DNA of 8,226 bases, taken from positions 1 through 8,226 of the forward strand of contig JAKBCQ010000070.1 in NCBI GenBank assembly GCA_021807585.1. The letters run 5' to 3'. Shown here piece by piece: positions 1 to 6,471 of the stretch (within the stretch, counting starts at the first letter, position 1; every line of letters starts with the position of its first letter). The stretch comes from Planctomycetota bacterium (GTDB lineage: Bacteria > Planctomycetota > Planctomycetia > Isosphaerales > Isosphaeraceae). Under the pieces are notes generated by a model, which worked only from the letters and a program-made list of their open reading frames with translations, ran no database searches and was not told where the DNA came from. The translations under genes were made by a program, and so were the position numbers.

Positions 1-2158
1 GACGATCGACGAGGGCTTTGAGGATCGATTCGACTTGCCGACGCGCGTCCTCGCGTTTGAGCTTGCGTCTCGGCCAGAACTCGACGGGGCGAAAGTTCAC
101 CATCGTTTCGATCATATCAAGAGGCGCGGGATCGGTCGGCGTCTCGGCGCGTCCCGCTTTCCCCACAACCATATCGACCTCGGGAAAGCGACATAGCGCC
201 ATATCGCGGGCCGCCAGATCGTCCCCCGATCGCCGCGCCGAGGCTCGCGGGACCGTGATCGGCATGTCCATTATCATGCCTTCATTAAGCGGAGTCATAA
301 ACTCACGCGGTAACGGCTTGATGAATTGATCGGCGACGAGCGCGACGATCAAAAGCGAAGCCGGCGCGAGGAACGTGCCGACCGCGCCGCGGCAAACAAG
401 CCCGCACGCGACGAGCGCGACGAAAAGCACCGTCAAAAAGATCGATCGATCGCCCAAAGGCGTGAAACCGACGATCAGAGTCGCGGCGAAAATCCAGATC
501 ATCGCTCCCGGACGATCGAGCAATCCATTCAATATCGGTTTATATACTTCAATAACGCTTCGAACGATCGCGCTTTCCTCCTCGCGACGAATTATCCCTT
601 TGATGAAGATCGTGCAAAGCGCCGGGACGAGCGTGATCGCGAGCGCCGCGACCGAAACGAGCGCGAACGATTTGGCGATCACCATCGGCCGAAACATCTT
701 CCCTTCCATCCCCCCGAGTACGAGCACGGGGAGGAACGAAACGAGCATGATCGCAACCGAAAACACCAAAGGCCTGCCGACCTCGAGACACGCCTCCAGA
801 ACCACGGCGCGGGTGTCGCCCGTCACGGGTCGATCGCCGAACCGTTCGCGCAGCTTGTGCATCGCGTTCTCGGCGATCACGATCGACGAATCGACCAGCA
901 CGCCGATCGATATCGCGATCCCCGCCAGCGACATCACGTTCATCTCGACGTCGATCAATCCGATCGAACGTAATGCAGACATGATCAAAAATGCGAACAA
1001 CGCCGCGAGCGGCAACGTGATCGAAATAATCATCGAGGTTCTAATATGATGTAATACCAGGTATACGCAGATCGAGGCGACGATCATCGCCTCGACGACG
1101 GTTCGCGAGACCGTGGCGATCGCTCCTTCAATCAGCGGCGTTCGGTCGTAAAACGGAACGATCTTCACGCCTTTGGGAAGGCCCTGGGTGATTTCACGTA
1201 TCTTCTCTTTGATGCGTCGCGTGACTTCGAGCGGATTTTCGCCCCGCGTCATCAACACGACGCCTCCCGTCGTCTCGCTTCCGTCTTTTTCAAGCACTCC
1301 GCGGCGAAAACCGGGAGCGATCGTCACCTTGGCCACGTCGGCGACGGTTCGCGGTTTTCCGGTCTCGTCGACGCTCGGCAACGGAATTCGCTCGATATCC
1401 GCGACGGCCCGAGCCGAATCGAACGAATCGTCTCCAGGATCGGGCGATACGCCGAGCAACCCGACCGATCGGATCAAGTATTCGGCGTTTGTTTTTTGGA
1501 TCACGTGTCCGCCCGCCGTTCCATTCGATCGCCGCACCGCGTCGAGAACGTCTTTGAGCGTCGTATCAAACGCGAGCAGCCGATCGGGATCGACCGCGAT
1601 CTGATATTCGACCGGAAATCCGCCCACGGTCGACGCCTCGGCCACCCCCGCGACCGAGGCGAGCCGCGGTTTCACGTACCATTCTTGAATCGAGCGCAAT
1701 CGACCTAAATCATATCCCGATCCCTCTACCGTGTACCAAAAAATCTGTCCGGTCGCAAGCGAATCCGCGGCGATCTCGGGCTTCACCCCCTCGGGAAGGC
1801 GGCCTGAGGCTCGCTCGAGCCGCTCGGCGACCGTCGCTCGCGCTCGATCTAAATTAACATCATTATAAAAAATAATATTAATCATAGAGAAACCCGGATC
1901 GCTCGAAGATCGTACGACGCGAACCCCGCGCATCCCTTGCAAACCGAGCGCGAGCGGATACGTGACGCGATCTTCGATCTCGCTCGGCGATCTCCCCTTC
2001 CACTCCGTAAACACGACGACCTGATTCTCGGAGAGATCGGGGATCGCGTCGACCGGGGTGCGAACCGCCGCGATAACCGCCAAAACCGTGAGACAGGCGC
2101 ACGCGCCGATCACGATCGATCCGTGTTTAATCGATAAACGGATAATGGCGTTAATCAT
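1..2158 (-). CDS. cusA: CusA-like heavy-metal RND efflux pump (HME-RND), C-terminus outside window
   Basis: Inner-membrane proton-driven pump that takes Cu(I)/Ag(I)-type cations from the periplasm toward an outer-membrane channel. From ATG at 2158 the frame is open for 719 codons to the left edge; about a third of the usual ~1050 residues is missing. The N-terminal membrane helix (about residues 14-31) is followed by DAIPDLSENQVVVFTEW, typical of CusA/CzcA. Transmembrane helix 4 carries VMSLAGIAI and LVDSSIVIAENA; D423 matches E. coli CusA D405 of the proton relay. M632 and M682 align with the copper-binding M573 and M623, with exactly the same 50-residue spacing. Unusual: about 41 extra residues lie between D423 and M632, in a stretch with three hydrophobic segments (about 552-567, 573-588, 594-612). 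The start overlaps the adaptor stop (ATGA), implying translational coupling. Comparison positions in E. coli CusA are from memory. Confidence 0.93.
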   Translation of the reverse strand, partial: MINAIIRLSIKHGSIVIGACACLTVLAVIAAVRTPVDAIPDLSENQVVVFTEWKGRSPSEIEDRVTYPLALGLQGMRGVRVVRSSSDPGFSMINIIFYNDVNLDRARATVAERLERASGRLPEGVKPEIAADSLATGQIFWYTVEGSGYDLGRLRSIQEWYVKPRLASVAGVAEASTVGGFPVEYQIAVDPDRLLAFDTTLKDVLDAVRRSNGTAGGHVIQKTNAEYLIRSVGLLGVSPDPGDDSFDSARAVADIERIPLPSVDETGKPRTVADVAKVTIAPGFRRGVLEKDGSETTGGVVLMTRGENPLEVTRRIKEKIREITQGLPKGVKIVPFYDRTPLIEGAIATVSRTVVEAMIVASICVYLVLHHIRTSMIISITLPLAALFAFLIMSALRSIGLIDVEMNVMSLAGIAISIGVLVDSSIVIAENAMHKLRERFGDRPVTGDTRAVVLEACLEVGRPLVFSVAIMLVSFLPVLVLGGMEGKMFRPMVIAKSFALVSVAALAITLVPALCTIFIKGIIRREEESAIVRSVIEVYKPILNGLLDRPGAMIWIFAATLIVGFTPLGDRSIFLTVLFVALVACGLVCRGAVGTFLAPASLLIVALVADQFIKPLPREFMTPLNEGMIMDMPITVPRASARRSGDDLAARDMALCRFPEVDMVVGKAGRAETPTDPAPLDMIETMVNFRPVEFWPRRKLKREDARRQVESILKALVDR

Positions 2159-3789
2159 TGTGGCGTCGTTGATCGTTTTGCGGCGGCGGGATCGTCGTCG
2201 CGTGCGGGATCGCTTGCGCGAGGTGAATCGCCGCCGCGGGGATGATCGTTTGTAAGCCGATTCTCGGCGGCCTGAAATTTCGCCTCGCATCCGTCGCAAC
2301 AAAGGAAAACGACGCGTTCTCGTGAAACGACGCGAAACGGCGTTCCCATCGACCCCAGCGGCTTGCGGGTGATCGGACAAACGCGCTGTACGATCGCGAT
2401 TTTACGATCCTCGGCGGATAGCTCGACGAGCCCCGATTCGATCGCCGAAGCTTGGTCGATCGTTGAATTACGAGATTGACTTATTTGAACATTTTTTTGA
2501 GCAATCACGTTCGTCCGCGTGTCGTTCGCGGCCCGCGTCGCGCCGAAATACGCGGTCGAAGCCGCGGGATTGAGCCTCGTTTCGGCGTCAAGCAGAAACG
2601 CTCCCGCGGTTGCGACCGAACGTCCCTCGTCGACCCCGCGGACGACTGGAAAATAGTCGCCGCAGCGAGGACCGACGACGACCTCGACCGCGTCGAACAT
2701 TCCGGGCATGCTTTCGACATAAACGATTTTGCGAACGCCGTCGTCTACGATCGCCGATTCCGGAATCGCCGGGACCGTCCCCCTGGGTCGATACGAAACG
2801 ACCCGCGGCGAGAGCCGCATTCCGCCGCACTTCGCGCACGTCGCTCCCGCGCGGCCGGCCTTGATCTCGGGATGCATCGGACACCAATATTCCAGCCTTT
2901 GATGATCATTCAAGTGAATCGCGTCCAGAATCTTTTGATCGATCGCACATCGTCCCGGTCGATCAAACATTTCCTCGGGGTGGTCGAGACAAAGGTAGGC
3001 GACCCGCGTCTCTCCGTTGCGAATCGGCGGCGGATCGACGGGGAGCGATCGGAACGGCTCGATCTCGTCGACGGGAACTCGAATCAGCGCGTTCGCAGTC
3101 ATACCTTCGATAAAATCATGATGATAATCGTGGACGATGATCTCGGCTTTTGGGGGTTCGACCGATTCGACGATCCCCTCGAACGGTCCGAGGCCGGGGA
3201 GGTCGTCCGAGGTGATTTCGGCGGCGAGTTTGCGACGGAGCAAGGCCGAGTCGCGCGGTCGGAACGTCGGAGCGAGCGTCGTTCGCCCGTCGCTCGACCG
3301 ATGAACGATCGCGAACGAGCGGATCTCGACCGAGAGTTTCATGTAACGAACGGGAGACGTGCGAATCCCGGCGAGCTGAACGCGATACGGCGAGAATTTC
3401 ATGCGGGCGAGAACGCCTTCGGGGAGCGGAGCGGCGTCCCCTTTTTTGCGGCGAACGAGCGCCATGTTGCACACTCCGCACCGGCCGGGCCATTCGGCGA
3501 CGACCCCCGGATCCATCGGACAAAAGTACTCGGTATCGTTCGAGACGGCGCCTGTGATCGCGTCGTTTCCGGTCGCCCGCCGCGTTAAGCGATCCCAATG
3601 ATTGCGGAGGAACTCCCAGCGGCCGACGATCAAAAACCCCGCCGCGAGGATCAAGGGAAACCGCAGGCGAATGCGGATCGCACGCCACGCGATCGCCAAG
3701 CCGCGCGGGCTCGGCGAGTTCGCGGAATCAAACCGAGACGCGGCGCGGCGCGATTCGGAGTCGATCTTATTGGTTTTTGTGATGCTCAT
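2155..3789 (-). CDS. CusB-like periplasmic adaptor with several heavy-metal-binding modules
   Basis: Membrane-fusion/adaptor subunit of the metal efflux system, 544 residues from ATG 3789. An in-frame TTG at 3810 would add 7 residues; ATG is preferred. Order of parts: membrane anchor (about 42-57); heavy-metal-binding domain YFCPMDP...C104xxC107 (88-112); adaptor segment RVQLAGIRTSPV... (136-160); barrel-like segment FEGIVESVEPP...EGMTANALIRVPV (203-240); a second, degenerate module (C267, DHP 269-271, C281); a third, YWCPMHP with C318xxC321 (301-325); membrane-proximal segment VPAIPESAIVDDG...DAETRLNP (339-408); and a C-terminal TRASH/YHS-like module CPITRKPLGSMGTP...CCDGC (471-501). The barrel-sandwich (lipoyl) and alpha-hairpin parts that normally sit between residues about 160 and 203 are not recognisable. 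The gene overlaps the upstream lipoprotein gene by 23 nt and the pump gene by 4 nt. Family assignment is secure; whether it works as a normal adaptor is not. Confidence 0.9.
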   Translation of the reverse strand: MSITKTNKIDSESRRAASRFDSANSPSPRGLAIAWRAIRIRLRFPLILAAGFLIVGRWEFLRNHWDRLTRRATGNDAITGAVSNDTEYFCPMDPGVVAEWPGRCGVCNMALVRRKKGDAAPLPEGVLARMKFSPYRVQLAGIRTSPVRYMKLSVEIRSFAIVHRSSDGRTTLAPTFRPRDSALLRRKLAAEITSDDLPGLGPFEGIVESVEPPKAEIIVHDYHHDFIEGMTANALIRVPVDEIEPFRSLPVDPPPIRNGETRVAYLCLDHPEEMFDRPGRCAIDQKILDAIHLNDHQRLEYWCPMHPEIKAGRAGATCAKCGGMRLSPRVVSYRPRGTVPAIPESAIVDDGVRKIVYVESMPGMFDAVEVVVGPRCGDYFPVVRGVDEGRSVATAGAFLLDAETRLNPAASTAYFGATRAANDTRTNVIAQKNVQISQSRNSTIDQASAIESGLVELSAEDRKIAIVQRVCPITRKPLGSMGTPFRVVSRERVVFLCCDGCEAKFQAAENRLTNDHPRGGDSPRASDPARDDDPAAAKRSTTPQ

Positions 3790-4336
3790 GTTCTCGTTCT
3801 TTTGGATCAACGATCGCTTGTTCGGCCGAGCCGGGCGCGGTCGATCCCGCGCCGCCGGAGGACGATCGATCGGCGGTCGAATCGACGACGATCGCGGGAT
3901 CGTCCATTTTATGATCCCAGTGCATAATCAAATTGAAATCTTCTTCGCGATAGACCCAAACGGGCGCCGCGCCGAAAACGAGATACCGCGCGACTTTCGA
4001 TTCAACCGGGTTCGTCAGTTCGAGTTTGGCGGTGAAATAGCGCGCATGCGGAGTTTCGAGCTCGGTGAGGATCTGATAGCGATCGAGTTTTTGTCCCGCG
4101 GTCCGGGTCATATCGACGAAGTTGAGCCCGCCGATCGTGACGAGTTCGGGTTTGGGAGATTGTTGATCGCGCCACGCGGTGAGCGAGGTTTCGAGCGCCC
4201 GGCGCGCTTCGGTCGATCCCGGAACGAGCCGAACGCGTGCGGACGAGTCGTCGCGGCGGACGCACCCCGAGAAGAGCGCGATCGATGCGACCAGGCCGAA
4301 GGTTTGAGCGATCCGATTCATCAGGAATGATGGCAT
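3767..4336 (-). CDS. Small lipoprotein heading the metal-efflux operon (paralogue of the one at 6472-6894)
   Basis: Predicted periplasm-facing lipoprotein of unknown function, 189 residues from ATG 4336. The internal ATG at 4321 gives 184 residues and a more ordinary signal peptide (MNR followed by a hydrophobic core). Neither start has a clear ribosome binding site, so the start is uncertain. The lipobox is LFSGC with the lipidated Cys at residue 25. Residues 43-134 (EARRALETSL... to ...YREEDF) align without gaps to residues 32-123 of the downstream lipoprotein, with 34 identities. A C-terminal extension absent from the paralogue is Ser/Gly/Ala-rich and ends in the His-rich EHEHHKNQ. It is the first gene of the operon, and its 3' end overlaps the adaptor start. 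A role in periplasmic metal handling would be inferred only from context and the His tail. Confidence 0.82.
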   Translation of the reverse strand: MPSFLMNRIAQTFGLVASIALFSGCVRRDDSSARVRLVPGSTEARRALETSLTAWRDQQSPKPELVTIGGLNFVDMTRTAGQKLDRYQILTELETPHARYFTAKLELTNPVESKVARYLVFGAAPVWVYREEDFNLIMHWDHKMDDPAIVVDSTADRSSSGGAGSTAPGSAEQAIVDPKEREHEHHKNQ

Positions 4337-4520
4337 AATATTTTGTTGGATTGCGGCGTTCGGCTTCGTGACGGGTTGAGGTCGTCTGCATTGAATATAT
4401 CGCTTGCGGAAGCGCGATGGCTAGGTTAACTTTAATCGTGGATTCGTTCCGATCGGCGAGGGGCGATTGGGGGTATTGGTCGATCGTGCGATCGCTCCGA
4501 CGTATGGAAGGTTTGCTCAC
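4337..4520. promoter_or_regulatory. Divergent intergenic region between metal-efflux operon and secreted-protein gene
   Basis: This 184-nt gap must hold promoters for both the minus-strand efflux operon and the plus-strand gene at 4521. It is AT-rich in places (4391-4400 and 4421-4436). For the minus strand, TATATT at 4399-4394 or TATTAT at 4340-4335 are possible -10 boxes; if the latter is used, the message would be nearly leaderless from ATG 4321. A short hairpin CGCTT/AAGCG with a GCGG loop occupies 4401-4414 and could be an operator. No good -35 match was found for either direction, so exact promoter positions are not supported. Confidence 0.35.
4506..4511 (+). promoter_or_regulatory. Ribosome binding site selecting GTG start at 4521
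   Basis: GGAAGG lies 9 nt before GTG 4521 and is a good Shine-Dalgarno match. The frame has no early ATG, and the upstream TTG codons (4467, 4476) lack such a site, so this decides the start of the secreted-protein gene. Confidence 0.55.
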
Positions 4521-4997
4521 GTGGCACATTCTTGGGCTTCGCGTTTGACGAACGCCGCCTCGATCATCCGGGTCGTTCCGGTGATCGCGGTCGTGATCGT
4601 GTTCGCGCCTCACCCCGCGCGAGGGGCTTGCGGGGGATGGGTATCATGGAGCGACGAATCATCGCTTTCGTCTCGCCTCGATCGGTTCGTCGCCTCGCTG
4701 ATTTCCTCGAACGGCGCTGAACGAGATTTGAGCGGTCGAGACGGCTCACTTACGGCGATCGCTCGCAAACTTCCTTCACCCTGCGCGCTCGGGTTGTGCT
4801 CGAAGTCGCCCGCCGGCCCGTTCGATCCGCCACGCGTCGCTCGCGTTCCGAGCGATTTCTGGATCGCTTTATCGGTCGATCCGGTTCGCGTCCGGCCTCG
4901 ATCGGCGCGGCTCTACTTTGATCCGATCGTTGATTCACCCCGTCACATCCCCGAATCGATCGATCGACCTCCGCGGGGCCGACGATTCACGACATAA
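4521..4997 (+). CDS. Small secreted protein of unknown function
   Basis: I do not recognise a named family. From GTG 4521 the product is 158 residues: a polar N-region (AHSWASRLTNAASIIR), a hydrophobic core (VVPVIAVVIVF, 18-28) and a plausible signal peptidase region around HPARGA (31-36), suggesting export. The mature part begins CGGW and contains a short cysteine motif PCALGLCSKSP (C88, C93) followed by Pro-rich sequence, and ends with an Arg/Pro-rich tail (IDRPPRGRRFTT). This layout (signal, CG near the mature N-terminus, C-x4-C-x-x-SP, proline stretch, PPR near the end) resembles small exported proteins I associate with planctomycetes, but that is recollection, not a search. It is transcribed divergently from the efflux operon. 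The start was chosen from the GGAAGG site; the coding call rests on the signal peptide, the start site and an uninterrupted frame. Confidence 0.6.
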   Translation: MAHSWASRLTNAASIIRVVPVIAVVIVFAPHPARGACGGWVSWSDESSLSSRLDRFVASLISSNGAERDLSGRDGSLTAIARKLPSPCALGLCSKSPAGPFDPPRVARVPSDFWIALSVDPVRVRPRSARLYFDPIVDSPRHIPESIDRPPRGRRFTT

Positions 4998-5255
4998 AGA
5001 CGTCGCCATTTTCTGATGGATCGTTACGGAATCGGCGTCTTCCTCGGTTCGCGTTCGTAGGCGCCTTCCGATCGGCGTGGAATCGGCGCATGATCCGCGA
5101 GCGAGTTTCGATGTTATACGTAAACATGAAGTGGCGAGTGTTCGTCGATCAATTGACGAATCGACTCGGCCGAGGTCGAAGCGATGCGTATCACATTTGC
5201 GTGATGAGTCCGCGAAACGGGGCGTCGCGCTTTTCCGACGTTCGAGCGTTTTTAT

Positions 5256-5264
5256 TGGTATAAT
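5256..5264 (+). promoter_or_regulatory. Extended -10 promoter element for DUF1559 gene
   Basis: TGGTATAAT is a perfect extended -10 (TGN plus TATAAT). No good -35 hexamer sits at 17 bp, as is common for extended -10 promoters. Transcription would begin near 5271, giving a leader of about 55 nt before ATG 5325. Confidence 0.55.
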
Positions 5265-5310
5265 ATTCTTATCGATCCGCGTTATTTTTGATTCTTCATC
5301 GGTTTTATCG

Positions 5311-5316
5311 AAGGAG
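5311..5316 (+). promoter_or_regulatory. Strong ribosome binding site of DUF1559 gene
   Basis: AAGGAG, 8 nt before ATG 5325. This favours ATG 5325 over the adjacent in-frame TTG at 5322. Confidence 0.75.
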
Positions 5317-5324
5317 TTCGATTG

Positions 5325-6374
5325 ATGATTCGTCGACGATCGGGTTTCACGTTGATCGAATTGCTGGTCGTGATTGCGATCATCGCGATTTTGATCGCGT
5401 TATTGCTGCCGGCGGTTCAACAGGCGCGCGAGGCGGCTCGCCGCGCGCAGTGCACGAACAACCTCAAACAACTGGGGTTGGCGATCCACAATTACCTCAG
5501 CTCGGGGCAGTGCTTGCCGTTCGGCAAGGGAGGGAGCTACTCCGGGGTCGTCCCCGGGACGCCGATCTACGCGCGTTGGTCGGCACAAAGTCAATTGCTC
5601 ATGTATATTGAGCAAGGGAATCTTTTTAACAGCATTAACTTCAATTTGCCTCCCGAAACTCCCGGCATGGGGGGAGACGTTCCGTTCATGCCCGCGTATC
5701 AAAACCCGAATCGCGCCAACATGACCGCGTGCCGCATCAACGTCGGCGTATTTCTTTGTCCCTCGGACAACCCGCCGATCGGGATTTGGCCGGGTGGGAC
5801 GAATTATCTGGGGAATTTGCAGACATGGCTCTGTGATTTGAGCGAGAATTTCCCCAGTACGATCTCGCCGGGAACTCCTCCCCAGGGGATTTTTTATTTC
5901 AACAGCCGAGTGAATCTGGCGATGGTGACCGACGGGACGAGCAACACCGCGTTTATGAGCGAGAAGATTCGAGGGACTGGAATTCACGATCGCGACGCTC
6001 GGTCCGACTCGCTCGTCACGAGCGCCTCGACGACCCCGCTCCAAACGTTTCAGGTTTGCCAGGCGACGAACCCCGCCAACGCGACTCGCTTGACGATGCT
6101 TCAGGGGGCGAGCTGGGTGATGGGAGAGATGTGTTGTACATCATATAATCACGTCGGTACTCCCAATAGTCATACGTGCGCGGGGCTTGGTTTCTCGGGG
6201 AATATGGCGAACATGCCGATGGTCGTTCCCCCCTCGAGCCAACATCCCGGCGGGGTGAACGTTTTGATGGGGGACGGAAGCGTTCGGTTCGTCAAAAGCA
6301 GCGTCAATTTAATCACCTGGCAAGCGATCGGCACGCGTAACGGCGGCGAGGTCGTGTCGGGTGATTCTTTCTGA
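5325..6374 (+). CDS. DUF1559 prepilin-type (type II pseudopilin-like) protein
   Basis: Exported cell-envelope protein with a type IV prepilin/pseudopilin leader, 349 residues. The leader MIRRRSG is followed by [20 protein letters not shown]: prepilin peptidase would cut after Gly7, methylate Phe and leave the conserved Glu at +5. The helix continues into [30 protein letters not shown], the hallmark of DUF1559. The middle holds CPSDNPP and [15 protein letters not shown]; the C-terminus has [21 protein letters not shown], the family signature, near residues 306-326. Length is typical. Members are highly amplified in planctomycetes; they are thought to be surface or secretion-related pseudopilins, but the precise role is unknown. 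It has its own promoter and strong ribosome binding site and is followed by a stem-loop and a small lipoprotein gene. GATC is less dense here than in flanking genes (about 10 in 1050 nt by eye). Confidence 0.96.
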   Translation: MIRRRSGFTLIELLVVIAIIAILIALLLPAVQQAREAARRAQCTNNLKQLGLAIHNYLSSGQCLPFGKGGSYSGVVPGTPIYARWSAQSQLLMYIEQGNLFNSINFNLPPETPGMGGDVPFMPAYQNPNRANMTACRINVGVFLCPSDNPPIGIWPGGTNYLGNLQTWLCDLSENFPSTISPGTPPQGIFYFNSRVNLAMVTDGTSNTAFMSEKIRGTGIHDRDARSDSLVTSASTTPLQTFQVCQATNPANATRLTMLQGASWVMGEMCCTSYNHVGTPNSHTCAGLGFSGNMANMPMVVPPSSQHPGGVNVLMGDGSVRFVKSSVNLITWQAIGTRNGGEVVSGDSF

Positions 6375-6425
6375 TCGAAACGATCGGACCGCCGGGCCGC
6401 GCGTCGTTTCGATCGCGCGGCCCGG
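6373..6425 (+). terminator. Strong GC-rich stem-loop with competing inverted repeat after DUF1559 gene
   Basis: CCGGGCCGCGCG (6392-6403) pairs perfectly with 6414-6425 around a 10-nt loop, making a 12-bp GC stem 17 nt after the stop codon. No T-run follows, so it is not a classic intrinsic terminator. The loop is itself complementary to GATCGAAACGA (6373-6383), an 11-bp alternative pairing with 6404-6414. It may terminate or attenuate transcription into the following lipoprotein gene, or stabilise the DUF1559 message. Confidence 0.6.
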
Positions 6426-6458
6426 GATGCATTTGCAATCCTAGATTCTATTGTATCT

Positions 6459-6462
6459 GGAG
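6459..6462 (+). promoter_or_regulatory. Ribosome binding site selecting ATG 6472
   Basis: GGAG lies 9 nt before ATG 6472. It supports this start over the in-frame TTG at 6451, which would place extra charged residues ahead of the signal peptide. Confidence 0.6.
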
Positions 6463-6471
6463 ATCGATTGT

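Larger units (their letters stand above)
4998..5324 (+). promoter_or_regulatory. Upstream region of DUF1559 gene, with clustered inverted repeats
   Basis: No convincing gene in this 327-nt gap. It holds a 10-bp direct repeat GGAATCGGCG (5028-5037 and 5079-5088) and three inverted repeats: TTCGTC/GACGAA (5141-5146 with 5155-5160), the perfect palindrome CTCGGCCGAG (5165-5174), and ATCAC/GTGAT (5190-5194 with 5201-5205). They lie upstream of the extended -10 box at 5256 and are in the right place to be operator sites, but no known regulator consensus was matched. Confidence 0.45.

Noticed and set aside
326..1049. Plus-strand open frames opposite the pump gene
   Set aside because: Low-complexity Arg/Asp/Ser-rich translations antisense to an unmistakable RND pump.
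2476..3588. 370-codon open frame on the plus strand opposite the adaptor gene
   Set aside because: The product is extremely Arg/Asp/Glu-rich without domain features; it is the antisense shadow of a well-supported gene and results from CGA/GAT/TCG-rich codons.
3602..4330. 242-codon plus-strand open frame opposite the lipoprotein and the adaptor start
   Set aside because: The minus-strand frame has a lipobox and a paralogue in the same window; the plus-strand frame has neither.
4504..4548. 14-residue reading frame overlapping the GTG start of the secreted protein, possibly a leader peptide
   Set aside because: Its ATG overlaps the ribosome binding site of the next gene and it has no such site of its own; it is probably chance.
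5077..5325. 82-codon plus-strand open frame before the DUF1559 gene
   Set aside because: No ATG start, no ribosome binding site, and it overlaps the promoter and inverted repeats.
6373..6425. Classic Rho-independent terminator
   Set aside because: The stem is strong but no T-run follows, so it is described as a stem-loop with possible termination or attenuation function.
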